Of a DNA stretch of 64,000 nt, positions 1-11,509 are shown one piece after another. Every line of letters begins with the position of its first letter. Position 1 is the stretch's first letter. The translations under genes were made by a program, and so were the position numbers. The notes below the pieces were generated by a model that saw only the letters and a program-made list of their open reading frames with translations, ran no database searches and was not told the origin of the DNA. The stretch is taken from contig JAZDSV010000001.1 in assembly GCA_036784855.1 (NCBI GenBank), positions 791,501-855,500 on the forward strand. Reading direction: 5' to 3'. Source of the DNA: Aphelidium insulamus. Its lineage: Eukaryota; Aphelidiomycota; Aphelidea; Aphelidiaceae.

Positions 1-1274
1 CAGCTCAGCGACCATTTGTTCTTCCTCGGCGACCACTTACCAATGACAATATTGTTTACGACCTGAAGGCGCGGACGTTTGATTATATGCGGCCAATGGT
101 GTACATGATGCGTCAAGTTGAAGGTCGTGATGCACGAGTGTACAATGTATTTCCTGTGCGGACCAGCGTGGTACCAAAACATATTCGAATCGACACTAAA
201 GCACTAATTGATATATGTTATCCGAAAAATGCAGCAAACATTCCACGAAAAGATACCAAGTCCTTAACGGAGCAAACAAAAAAAGATGTGTGGAACAATT
301 TTTTCCGCACTGACCAACAATGTTTCAAGTTGCAAAAGGATGGACGAAATCAATTTTGCTTTGACTTTCAAATCGTAACCGATTCCGTCAGCTGCTGCAT
401 TATACTGAAGAAGGAGGTACCAAAACGAAAGCGAAAACACTCCTGTACGCCTCCAGATCAGTATATTGATGAGCTCGCCGACTATTCTGATCTGGCTAAA
501 AAAAATATTGTTGGAATCGATCCGAATATGGGCAACTTGCTCTATTGCGTGCAGGGAACCGATCGAAATCAGACGAAATTTTGGTACACGCAGGAGCAAC
601 GCAATAATGAAACATTGGCCGACAAGTATGCAGCAATTAGGCAGAAGTTGCAAAAGCGCGAGATAATTGACAACATGTCTGTTACACAATGGGAATTGAT
701 GCTCACCGCCTTCAACCACAAAACGCTCAACTTTGCTGAATACTGCGGCAATCTTCAAGCAAAATTGACATACAATCACCACGTCCAACAATTTTATGGC
801 CAACATCTGTTTCGAAAGTTAAACTTGGGCTCATACTTTCTGCGGCAAAAATCGGAGGCATTAATGATCAACAAAATTTGCCAGCTCTTTGGGCCACCAC
901 AAGATACAATTGTGGCAATTGGTGACTGGGCGCAGAGTCAGCATCGCAAATACAAAGAGCCAGTGAAGGGGAAAGGATTTCGTACAACGTTGCGTAGAGC
1001 TGGTTACAAGGTTTACTTGGTGGATGAATTCCGCTCAAGCAAGCAGTGTAGCTGGTGTGCCACTAATCAGCAACTGCATGCAAACTGTGCGCCACGAGAG
1101 CGGCGACCACGTGATGGCGTGTTGGACAGAAGTTGTGTCACTTGTGACAATTGCGCACACATTTGGAACCGCAATCGTAACGCTGCTACTAATATTTGGC
1201 AAATTGCCAATGCTGCCATCAGGCAGCAACTGCGACCAGCTGACCTATGTTGGCTGCCTCGCAGGGGGAGCTGA
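1..1274 (+). CDS. Fanzor (TnpB-like) RNA-guided nuclease homologue, 5' partial
   Basis: The reading frame is open from base 3, so the gene begins left of the window; 423 codons are visible, with the first in-window ATG at 87 and a TGA stop at 1272-1274. The C-terminal half has the TnpB/Fanzor layout: a RuvC-I motif (GIDPNMGNL), a VDEFRSSKQC segment, zinc-ribbon cysteine pairs (CSWC, CVTCDNC) and a final WNRNRNAATNI. In the family this last motif normally reads RDxNAAxNI, and that Asp is a catalytic metal ligand; here it is Asn (codon AAT). Fanzor proteins are RNA-guided DNA nucleases carried by eukaryotic transposons. No intron is needed, unlike most neighbours, which fits a mobile gene. The substitution suggests an inactive or decaying copy, but the frame is otherwise intact. 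Confidence 0.85.
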   Translation, partial: AQRPFVLPRRPLTNDNIVYDLKARTFDYMRPMVYMMRQVEGRDARVYNVFPVRTSVVPKHIRIDTKALIDICYPKNAANIPRKDTKSLTEQTKKDVWNNFFRTDQQCFKLQKDGRNQFCFDFQIVTDSVSCCIILKKEVPKRKRKHSCTPPDQYIDELADYSDLAKKNIVGIDPNMGNLLYCVQGTDRNQTKFWYTQEQRNNETLADKYAAIRQKLQKREIIDNMSVTQWELMLTAFNHKTLNFAEYCGNLQAKLTYNHHVQQFYGQHLFRKLNLGSYFLRQKSEALMINKICQLFGPPQDTIVAIGDWAQSQHRKYKEPVKGKGFRTTLRRAGYKVYLVDEFRSSKQCSWCATNQQLHANCAPRERRPRDGVLDRSCVTCDNCAHIWNRNRNAATNIWQIANAAIRQQLRPADLCWLPRRGS

Positions 1275-1303
1275 ATGCTCACCTGGAGAAGGCTAGCAAG
1301 CCG

Positions 1304-1344
1304 GACATTGTCCATCCTGGACTATGTCTAGGACGGACAATGTC
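1304..1344 (+). repeat. Stem-loop 30 bp downstream of the Fanzor stop
   Basis: Ten-base perfect inverted arms (GACATTGTCC at 1304-1313 and its complement at 1335-1344) enclose a second 4-bp stem (1315-1318 with 1330-1333) and an 11-base loop, with one mismatched pair between the stems. The position just behind a Fanzor ORF is where a guide-RNA scaffold or element end could lie. Either role is inference; a terminator hairpin is also possible. Confidence 0.6.
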
Positions 1345-1696
1345 AAGGCCCTCTAGTCTGTTTAAAGAACTAAAGACAATGTTCCGATTCATACACATGA
1401 TTATAACACACAATGATGATGCGCGTCAATTAACATGCGTCTCTCAGCATTACATTCTGTGCTACATAGTACATCACAGACACATCCAGTTTGCTCATCA
1501 CAATTAATTGCTTGCCCACATCACAGTTATCATTTGATACACATGCATGTCAATATTGTCAATACCTACTCTTACCGTGGTCAGCATGGTGCACATACCG
1601 CACCATTCTAAAGTCATAATTTGTATACAGGAAAGCTGCGGGCGACAATTCCACCTTGATTGTCGACAGCATTTCTGATTGCCAAGATTCCAAAAT
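1345..1696. other. Intergenic, no gene seen
   Basis: Short frames on both strands show no family resemblance or splice-consistent coding. The stretch probably holds the remainder of the Fanzor element and the promoter of the Lunapark gene; no target-site duplication could be recognised because the left end of the element is outside the window. Confidence 0.4.
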
Positions 1697-2067
1697 ATGG
1701 GCGCAGCTTTGGCGTTCCTCCGCCGCAAGGTCCGCCCACAGCATTCAGTTTACACCAACTCACGTATGGAGTGCAGGGCCCGCAAGATGACGACTATGAA
1801 CAGATCCTGGCGCAGCTGGACGAAAAAATCCACCGCATGGAATTGCACATGAGCGAGGTGCACGTATCGGCGAGGAAAGTGACGGCGCTCTTCACCACGT
1901 ATGCGTGCGTGGTATATCTGCTCTGGCTGGCCTCCTTCTTCTTTACCACTTGGCCACGGGTTCGATGGCATAGCGGTGCCAGACTAGATGCACTGGTTGC
2001 CGTGCTACCCGTTGGTGTACTGCCCGTATGGTACGGACATTCATGTGTTTGGGTGTGTGTGTGTGTA

Positions 2068-2098
<31 letters not shown>

Positions 2099-3152
2099 CT
2101 AAGGGCATCTAAATAGGCACATTTGTGCAGCATAATCGGTGTGCGTCGACTAATATCATGGTACTATCGTCGGTATATTGCAATGCATGAGGCGGAGCTG
2201 GAGGCACTGCGCAAGCGACAGAAGCAAAAGGTCGAAGAGATGAAGCAAAAGATGAAGTACTACGTCGCGCGCAACCTCATTGAGAGATACGATCCGGCCG
2301 GTGCTACCCCGCGGCAGAGTGTGAGTATAATTCAGTTAGATGCGTGTATCGAAGTAACCGTGTACTTTGTAGCGGCAGTCCACCGCTAGGCGAAAGTCTT
2401 CGGCAGCTACTCTCGCACAAGTTGCACCTGGGCATCAAGCAGTTGACGGCGAGCAGTCGGGACTATTGTCGCAGGTTGTCGCCAATGGCGGGCAGCTACA
2501 GCAGCAACAAATGCAGTTCCCACAACAAGTACCTAATCAACAGCATCCGCCGCCAATGCCGTATACGCAGCAGTACGCTCCGTCGCAGCTAGCTCCCGCA
2601 GAGCGCACCTGGGTCGACAGAATGCTGGACTTGATTGTGGGCGAAGATGCGCAGCCAACCCTTAATCGTTACGCACTGATTTGCGAGCAGTGCTACACGC
2701 ACAACGGCCTGGCGTCACCAACCGACTTTGATAGCGTGCAATACACGTGTCCCAAGTGCGGTCACTTCAACTCGAGACGGCGCGGATTTCCGGGAGCAGC
2801 GGTCACTCCATCGCGCCTCGTACCTGATGAACGCAACAGCGCAGCTACTCACACGGGAGCCGATGATGAAAGTATTGCGGATACAAGTACTGAATCGCCA
2901 TCACATGCAAACTATCGCGCCAATGACACGGAGCACGGCGAGGACGAGAACTCTGGTGACGACGACAAAATTTCCAGTGTTACTAGTGCGACTGATAACA
3001 CGGGCAAGCTGAGTGCTGAACCGCAAGCTCCTGCATCTCCTGCCTCCGCATCAAAGGTGATGCAGGACGGTCAAGGACCAAAGTCGGCCGCTGTTCGGCG
3101 ACGCCTAGACTTCAAGAGCAAGTCGAGTGATTCCGGCGACACTCTACGATAA
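1697..3152 (+). CDS. Lunapark-family ER junction protein
   Basis: Exons 1697-1729, 1777-2030, 2131-2320 and 2373-3152 join in frame to 418 residues. Lunapark stabilises three-way junctions of the tubular ER. The N-terminus starts Met-Gly, a myristoylation context as in human LNPK, followed by a short coiled coil, two closely spaced membrane segments (exon 2 and the start of exon 3) and a second coiled coil ending in LIERYDPAG. The C-terminal part holds the diagnostic zinc ribbon, with CEQC and CPKC about 25 residues apart and the phrase NRYALICEQC. A Gln-rich linker precedes it, and an acidic Ser/Thr-rich tail follows. Intron 2 (2031-2130) contains a GT microsatellite. Confidence 0.9.
2047..2099. 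repeat. (GT)n microsatellite inside Lunapark intron 2
   Basis: Alternating GT tract with a few interruptions. It lies between splice donor 2030/2031 and acceptor 2130/2131, so it does not affect the protein. Confidence 0.9.
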
Positions 3153-3188
3153 CTATAAATGTGTGTTGAATTCGCTGAAATTGGCTTT

Positions 3189-3733
3189 TTACTGTTTCGC
3201 TTGGCCGCTCAATGTGATTATCAGGTTGCGCGGGACTCCATTGTCGCGATGCTCGCACAGCCATATTCCTGTGATCAATTAGCGTCACTAGACGCTATGT
3301 CTATTTCGCATACCTTGCCAGGTGCCGAGTGCAAGATTCCCGTGTGACACGGGCACTGTAACTGATACGCCCATTAAGCTGCATTTAACATGTGCTGGCT
3401 GAAATTATTAGTTGGTTAAAAGGCATTCAATTGCCTTGACACAGACCATGTCATCGCTGCCTGATTTGTCAGCCTGGTATGTAGGTACATACATCTAACT
3501 ATAGACATAAATCCAGCTATAGACATACATTCATTCATACATACATATACATCCATACATACATCCAACTATAGACATACATACATTCAACCATACATAT
3601 CCATCCATCCATCCATCCAAATATATACATACATACATACATACATACATAAATACATACATACACACATACATTCATGCATACATACATACATTCAACT
3701 GTAGACATATATATACATACATACATACATACT

Positions 3734-3802
<69 letters not shown>

Positions 3803-3834
3803 TACATACATACATACGTACACATACACATATA

Positions 3835-3890
<56 letters not shown>

Positions 3891-4359
3891 CTACATCCAA
3901 CTATAGACACGCATATACAACATATATACCCAATACATAGATTTATCATTCTTACCTTCAGCCGTGTGCTGGTAAGGCGGTCCATCCTACTTGAAGTTAG
4001 CACAGTCAATGCGCACCACATGCACCCGCCTCTGGCACCACACGGTCCAGCATCATGGACATATCGGCGCGCACATCTAGCACCCCCATGCATGCAATTA
4101 GTTGCTGCAACGAGGCAGATTACACCACGCAACTTGCCGGGGTCACAGTTCTCATTGAGGGTGAGCGAGGCGGAAGTGTGCTGTACTGCAGCCGTGGTTG
4201 GCAGTACCAATATAGCCACCGCGCAGACTTACAGAAGACATTGCACAGTCCCACTTCCATGTCGGCGGGTATGACGCGTTGCACATCATCCGTGATGAGG
4301 TGACAGCCGCGTCGCCGCGCCTTTATACGCACCGACTTTTGCAGCCATTGCGTTGCCAT
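3189..4359 (-). CDS. YjbQ/UPF0047-family protein with seven exons including a 14-nt microexon
   Basis: Exons on the minus strand are 4359-4233, 4185-4138, 4076-4030, 3986-3956, 3460-3447, 3398-3314 and 3268-3189. They sum to 432 nt (143 residues), the usual size of this family, and the joined protein aligns without gaps to the conserved pattern: RGCHLITDD near the start, [32 protein letters not shown], then [15 protein letters not shown]. Bacterial members have weak thiamine-phosphate synthase activity; the physiological role in eukaryotes is unclear. Two introns use GC donors (CCG/GCAAGT at 4137 and GAG/GCGGGT at 4029). Exon 5 is only 14 nt and supplies SDDM. Intron 4 (3461-3955) is almost entirely microsatellite. 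The start codon lies 8 bp from the divergent ataxin-10 start. Confidence 0.88.
3480..3925. repeat. Complex microsatellite array (ATAC/CA/TA repeats)
   Basis: The tract consists of tetranucleotide ATAC/ATCC runs, an uninterrupted CA block of roughly 60 bases around 3738-3796, a second CA block and a TA block. It fills intron 4 of the YjbQ-family gene. The long Cys-Val or Thr-His frames read through it are artefacts of the repeat. Confidence 0.95.
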
Positions 4360-4367
4360 ACTTTTTT

Positions 4368-5952
4368 ATGGTGGCGGAAGATCACGCGGCGGTGGCGCTA
4401 CGGCAATGGGCATCGGCGGTCACTGGCCAGCCAATGGACGCTACCGACCACATTCAGACTGCCGGAGACGCTGCCATGTGTGACGATGCGGAAATGGTAC
4501 AATTTATGCGCGCATGGCCTGTACGGCGCGGCCGGATCGCCCAAGATCTCATGCGGTAAGGTGCGATGTGGGCGCTCCCACGGCGTCTGACTACCTCTGT
4601 TGCAGCGATGCCGGATGTCTGGAAGCATTGGTTTTGCGCATATCTGCAGCCAACAAGGACGATGTGCCTGGCCGTCAAGCGACATATCTGCAAACGCTTA
4701 GCAACGCGTGTACCGGCAATGTGGAGTCAGTCGATCGCGCCTGGCCGCTACTACTGGGCTGCGGTGCCTTGCTGCTCAGCCAACGTGACATATCGGCGGA
4801 TGCGTACGGCCCACCTTTGTTTTAGCGAATAATGTTTGCTGATATCGCTCGTATAGTATGCAGGCCATGTCGGTGCTCTGGTTGAATTGCGTCACGGTGA
4901 GTGCTACGGCCTCCAGCTCTCTCGTGCGCAGCACTGGCAGAGATCACTTGCTACACATCCTGTCATGCCATGCGCTTCCCGGAGACGCTTTGCTGGATTT
5001 CCGGTATGTCAGTGAGCTTCACAACATATATGTACACACCTTAATTCCTCCAGTGTGGCCATCGCGGGCGCAGTATTTGCTCACGGACACTTTGTGGCCG
5101 CATTTGACATCGTCCATAGCGACCACAAGCTGAGGGAGGAATTGTTGCGCCTGTTGGATGCACACGTGTTCAAACCCGGGTCGAGTGTGGCGGAAGTGCC
5201 ACCATCACTGGACTCACCTTCAGCTGTAAACGCCACTGGTAGTAGCGACGCTGCTGACAGCGAAATGACTGAGTGGCAACAGGCAGTCGAGATATTCCGC
5301 CGGCTAAAGGGCGACTATGTTGCTGCCGTGGATCCAGCTGCCAGTTGTAATTACAGCGATGATGCGGCAATTCGCCTTCAGAGTCTGTGCAACCAGATGC
5401 ACTATTCAATGCAGATATGCATAAGCGGGTCCATCACGGGAAAATTCCGCGATGGCGTCACTGCAAGCTCTACTCAAGCTCTGCTAAGCAATGCACTTGG
5501 TATGTATGCGGTGCTAGTTTGCACACTGTTATTGATGCCAATTTGTAGATCTTTTATTTCTGTTGTCTGCGTGGCTGCCACGCCAGACTCTTGCTGATGA
5601 TGGCGATGCTGACGTCAATCCGTTAGCGAAACTGTGTCGTGGCTTCAAGACAGATCTTGTGCGCTTGGTGGCCAACTTGCTCTCTGAGGTACCATCATTA
5701 TGCTCTTCGATATCACGAGACGACATGATGCTCTTGCTGGAACATACGGCGCACGATTCACTCAATCCATTTGTGGGTCAGTGGGCTCTGTTTGCCGTGC
5801 GTAATGCGTGTCGTGGCAGCGAGGCAAATAGAAGGATGGTGGGAGAGCTTCAGCTGCAGAGCGTAAGAGATGAGGATGGAATGCTGCAGCGCCTGGGCCT
5901 CACGGCCAAAATCCATACAGATGGCAAAGTTGGAATAGATAGACTTGGTTGA
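4368..5952 (+). CDS. Ataxin-10 / Ctr86 family armadillo-like protein
   Basis: Exons 4368-4555, 4606-4803, 4857-5003, 5054-5499 and 5549-5952 give 460 residues. The last exon carries the conserved ataxin-10 domain: FKTDLVRLVANLL, then NPFVGQWALFAVRNACRGSEANR, matching the family pattern of FK-D-LVRL-NL followed by NPFIREWA-AIRN. The rest is alpha-helical without recognisable motifs, as usual for this repeat protein. Ataxin-10 has roles in cytokinesis and cilia in animals; the yeast homologue is Ctr86. A non-ATG frame extends further upstream, but the first ATG is 4368. It shares an extremely short divergent promoter region with the YjbQ gene. Confidence 0.87.
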
Positions 5953-6220
5953 GCCGTGCAGTAAATACATTACAAACGACCGTGAATTAATCGTACGGAT
6001 GCGCAGACGTTCCCCGGTATGAACACCGCAATTAGGGCGTCAGAATATTCGTGTAGATTCTAAATGTAGATTCTAATGCAATGTGCTAATCATGTCGAAG
6101 AAGCGGCGGGGACGAAATTGTAGTTGAGGACGTCAAGTCCGCTCTATTGGCATCAGCGCAGAGTCGAATAAGCTGCAAATGTAAGTGCTTGCGTCAATTA
6201 CATTGACTCACTAGTGCAAA

Positions 6221-8531
6221 ATGAAATGGCCATGGCTGCTGTGCGCGGCGGCTTGGCTTTCCGCCAGCTGGGCGCTCAACTACCATCAGCCTCGCTTCAC
6301 CACACATGGTTTTCACCAGCTGCCTCAGCAGATTAGTGCTGGGCGTATAGTGGGCCTGGGTGACTTCAACGATGATAGCTAGTGCGTGACGCGCGACCCC
6401 CCTGCTACCACATTCTCGTACTTGCCTCATACTCTCACTGCAGTACGGACCTGGTGGTGCTGAGCGGATCAGACAGCAGGACACTCATGATATATCTTTG
6501 GCAGCATGGTTCGTGTATGACCGACTCGTATACCTGTCGGCTTACCGCGTGCCCGCAGCTGCGTTCAAGTTCGCAGACACTCCCGCCGCCAACATTACTA
6601 TACCCGGCGACCTTGTGGTGACGGTGCAGCACGTCATACTGTCAGACTTTAATTACGACGGTATTATGGATATGCTGGTTGCCGGCCCCGACAAATCCGG
6701 CGTGTCGGTTTCGTCCAGCATGGCTCAGATTGTACTGCACGGCCATCGCAACGTATCTTTCGGCAGGTTATGTTCGTGTGCGCCGCTTCTCATTCCATTC
6801 ACGTGGCACAGCAATGTCGGACTTTGTGCGTATCGGCAATTCAATGGCCACACAGCCATTCGTTGTCGACGTGGGCGGCCAGATGCGGTCGGAGCTGCTG
6901 GGCATGTCGGCCACTAATGGAACTGCTGCCCTGTGGGAGAATGTGTATTCAACAATTCCATCCACTGGTCTGCGTGAAAGATCACTCGACGACGTATTCG
7001 GGGCAAAAGTTTGCAACATCGCTGACCCCAATTCCAATGCCTTTGTCGATTTGGACGGCGACTGCATGGCCGACTTGTTTTTGACCTGCGCAGACGGCAC
7101 CTTTCAAATTTGGCTGAACGATGCTCGGCGTGGATTTACTCTCGCGCGCACCGGTCAGCTACCAAAGGGCGTGCAGCAAATATCATTTGCAGACATGGAC
7201 AGCGATGGCGCAGTGGACGCCGTATTCGCCGTTTGTGACACTGCAGCCACATGCACACTCAACATTGCCTACAATCGACAGATGGGACTGTGTGCGTCAC
7301 TGGTTGACACTAGTGATACCTGTAGAGGCAGCCAGCTGTGTCGCGCTGACCCCGGCTTTCAGTTGGACTTTACAAACCAGGAAAATGTGCGAGTAGATTT
7401 GCCGACATTTGGCGGAGACTTGGTGACGCTTGTTACATCGGACGATAGTGGACCGGTCCCGCTCTCGGTGGGTGATGTGAACGTGGATGGGTACCCGGAT
7501 GTGTTGCTGGTCGTGAAGTCAACCTCGAGTGGCAGCACCTTTCCCGCAATAATGTTGAACGCCCCGTGCGATGGATCTGCATCATGTGCCGGTGGTATAG
7601 TCAGCGGCAGGCGTGGACTGCGACTTGATTTGGCCGGCACGTCAGTGCTCACGCAGCAGTCGAGCGTGAAGCGCGCCTTCTTTTTCGATCTGGATGAAAA
7701 GGGCAGTCTGGATGTGATCACTATGGAGGGCAGCGGTCAGCAGCAACTAGTGCGCTTCTTTTACAATAATTACTTCAACGACGCATTTTTTCTGAAGGTG
7801 CTCGGTACGTGGCGGCCTGATCATCTTTGCCGGATTGTTCCACCAGAGATTAACTCTGGGCAGTTACAAATGGTGTCTGCTCTAAAAGTTGTCAGTCAGA
7901 CCAAGGATCGTTCAAGGTGAGCAAAGTGCATAGGTTCTTGCAGCACCTGAATGCAGCAGCCTTTCGGTGTCAACTACGCGGGAGCCACATTCAAATACGC
8001 CATCATGGACCCGTATGGTAAGAAGCGGGCTGCTGTGGGAATCCAGTTGCCACGCACCAACTATCTGTCTCTTCTGCCTCCATTTCCGCTCGCTGGTCTT
8101 GGTCGCACCAACAATTACATTGAAGAGCTGTCGGTCGGGGTGCCCAGAAGACAGGTATGTTGGATGGATTTCATTTAAGCATACACATCGATAACAGTGA
8201 AGGACTTGTCTTGGCGCGCCTGGAGCGGTATAATTCCAAACTCTCAACTGGTGGTCTATCCGTACCAACCTGACGACGTGCATGATCCGTCCACATGGTC
8301 ACTGGAACTCTTTATTAATCCAGCAGCATATGCGCTGTGGGTGCTTCTGGCACTGGTGTGCAGTGCAGCATTTTTGCTGGGCGTTGTTGGGGTGCTCAAG
8401 TGGCTGGAAATTGTAAGTGCTGATTAGTTCATCTGTTCACCATTATATATATAAAAATAACACCTATTTAGCGGGAAGATGAGTTGGAGAAACGCAAAGC
8501 ATTGCATATTATCAACTTTGACGCGTTATAA
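6221..8531 (+). CDS. T-cell immunomodulatory protein homologue (TIP/ITFG1), FG-GAP membrane protein
   Basis: Eight exons (6221-6381, 6444-6508, 6559-6771, 6812-7804, 7864-7916, 7957-8158, 8198-8412, 8472-8531) give about 653 residues; human TIP has about 610. There is a signal peptide (MKWPWLLCAAAWLSASWA). FG-GAP/integrin-alpha-like beta-propeller repeats with calcium-loop Asp motifs follow (GDFNDDS, DFNYDGIMD, DLDGDCMAD, DMDSDGAVD, DVNVDGYPD). Then come a Cys-pair insert, the family phrase PFGVN, IIPNSQLVVYPY, one transmembrane helix and a short charged tail ending INFDAL. Two junctions are ambiguous: 6771/6812 may instead use a GC donor at 6763, and 8158 uses a GTTGGA donor to stay in frame. 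The family is a cell-surface or secretory glycoprotein. Confidence 0.88.
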
Positions 8532-8664
8532 TACAGCACGGTGTTCATGTTTAATCTGACGTTGCAACTGCCAATCTGGCTCACGTTTTGCTCACTCGCC
8601 TATGTGAATACACCTCTGAGGCCGACCAATCATAGGTGCCGAAGACCCGCATCCGTCCGCCAGA

Positions 8665-9165
8665 ATGATAAACGCGTCTTACACACAATACGCGATGGTG
8701 CAAACATTTATCGCTCTGCATCTCGCTTTTTTTGTTGTCGCTGTATTGGCCTTTAGCCGTGTGGAATGCATACCCACAGTAGCGATTAGTAGTAGTAGTA
8801 ATGCTGCTGCTGCTGCTGACATGGCCATTCCGTTCGCCGCCACAGCTGACCACCCTGCGCGCAAATCACCACGAGGCAGGAAGCGCGCACGGGATGAACA
8901 ACGCTATCCGACAAGCCAAGAAAGGGAACTCGAAGAGTTACTATCCGCGTTGCACCTAGCTATGCCGTCTGATAAAGGTATGTTATAGCGTTCTTGAGTA
9001 GCCACAGCGCTTGACTACTTAGGCGCTACATCAAACTTGGCGCCACATCCATCACCAACGGCCCCTGCACCAGGGTCCGGCTGGCAATCTCTATTTGACA
9101 AGGACATTCCAATGGGACTAATGATGTGGAATAGTGAGGTGGACAACGAAGGCGCGAATGTTTGA
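8665..9165 (+). CDS. Small secreted or membrane-anchored protein, unrecognised
   Basis: Two exons (8665-8977 and 9023-9165) give 151 residues if the first ATG is used; ATG 8695 is the alternative. The N-terminus has one hydrophobic segment (about residues 11-32) that could be a signal peptide or anchor, followed by an Ala/Ser run encoded by AGT and GCT repeats, a basic cluster (KSPRGRKRARDE) and a Pro-rich stretch. The end contains GWQSLFDKDIPMGLMMWNSE. I recognise no family. Confidence 0.5.
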
Positions 9166-9368
9166 TTTGATAAAGAGTACGAACTGTGCAAGAGACAGTG
9201 ATTATAATGCAGATCTATCGTTTATCGTATTTTAAGATTCTATAAAATAGAATGCTGCACACACGGCAACTCCCAAATTAAATGACACTTGCATGGCAGC
9301 GTATTGAAATCTCGTCTCGCGAATGCAACAAACGAGGGAAAAGAAAAAAAAAGAAAACCCAGAACCAA

Positions 9369-9809
9369 ATGGAAACAGACGACATCAAAGCGCGGTCGGA
9401 GCAGCGCCTGCAGGAGACGCGACAAAAGATACGCGGTGAGTGCACCAGCCAAAGAGTCTGCAGCAGACACAACTCACACCATTCTGTCCCGAGATGTCGT
9501 TGATGCTTGTCACGCTGCATTGGACCGGTTTGCATGTGACATGGACGCGGAAGCGTGCAACTACCAGCAACAGTTGAGCCGCGAGTGCTGCAGCTGTCAG
9601 GACCACATTGCGTCACTAAACGCTTCGTCAGGTACGCAATTATGATGTATGTATTTGCTGTAATGCAACCACGACAATAATGTTGGGCAGAGGAGCTACA
9701 AAGTTACCTGAAGTCGGTGTGGGCGATGGTGGGCTCATTGATGCAAACGTCCCCCGGCCCGCACATTGTTGCCTCTGCTGACACGCCCTCCACCAGCAGC
9801 AGCAGCTAG
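9369..9809 (+). CDS. Small helical protein, unrecognised (117 residues)
   Basis: Exons 9369-9435, 9464-9631 and 9691-9809 give 117 residues in a continuous frame. The composition (charged N-terminus, amphipathic segments such as LDRFACDMDAEACNYQQQL, a Ser tail) is that of a small coiled-coil subunit. The first intron would be only 28 nt, the shortest modelled in the window. Size and helicity are like BLOC/BORC-type complex subunits, but this is a guess and no motif supports it. Confidence 0.45.
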
Positions 9810-9874
9810 CTGTAGCCGGGAAGCAGCCCATATGTTCGATGCCGTTGAATAAAGCACAATTGACAGTTACACGA

Positions 9875-9897
9875 CACACACACACACACACACACAC
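9875..9897. repeat. (CA)n microsatellite
   Basis: Uninterrupted ACAC tract in the short intergenic region between the small helical gene and the RagA gene. Confidence 0.9.
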
Positions 9898-9926
9898 TAT
9901 TTACACACTGGATCGACCGAGCAGCG

Positions 9927-11141
<1,215 letters not shown>

Positions 11142-11293
11142 ACAAAGTTATTCATATACATGTCATATATATGTATCATGATCATATATGAATGGGATCC
11201 TTTATGTTGGCGAAAATGAGCTACACCAGCAAAGATGAACCAATTCCGCGCGGTGAAATTTGATACAAGCAACAAAACTGTGTGTATATGTTT

Positions 11294-11431
11294 GTATGGG
11301 AAAACGCCAGTAAGAACGGTGGAACTATCGATCCAGACGGCGGGGTTCATTCGGATAATATCGGCGGATGGGATTCCCAGGGCCGCAGGAAGATTATTGA
11401 CCGGAAGAAGGAGCATGTTTGCCAACTGTGA
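11294..11431 (+). pseudogene. Relic of a long-chain acyl-CoA synthetase (AMP-binding C-terminal motif)
   Basis: One frame between the RagA and COX7A genes reads NGGTIDPDGGVHSDNIGGWD then KIIDRKKEHV before a stop. In long-chain acyl-CoA synthetases the same place reads ID-DGW-HTGDIGEW, then KIIDRKK. The invariant HTGDIG is degraded to HSDNIG and the frame closes soon after, so this looks like an isolated decayed fragment about 45 codons long. No flanking exons continuing the enzyme were found. Confidence 0.5.
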
Positions 11432-11509
11432 TGCTTTGTCGCGTTTAACTGGACGGGGATATAGTTCGGTAAGTTATCTTGAACCTTAACCGTTGTGCAC
11501 CACTACACC

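Noticed and set aside
3159..3347. 62-codon plus-strand frame after Lunapark
   Set aside because: It lies antisense to the last two coding exons of the YjbQ-family gene, which have a far better match.
4060..4160. Possible frameshift in the YjbQ-family gene instead of GC introns
   Set aside because: Using GC donors at 4137 and 4029 restores a full-length protein with no gap, and GC donors recur in genes where they are unavoidable (UBE2D, RagA, PIP5K).
3535..4219. Long Cys-Val-rich and Thr-His-rich frames
   Set aside because: They are translations of the CA/ATAC microsatellite and lie within an intron of the YjbQ-family gene.
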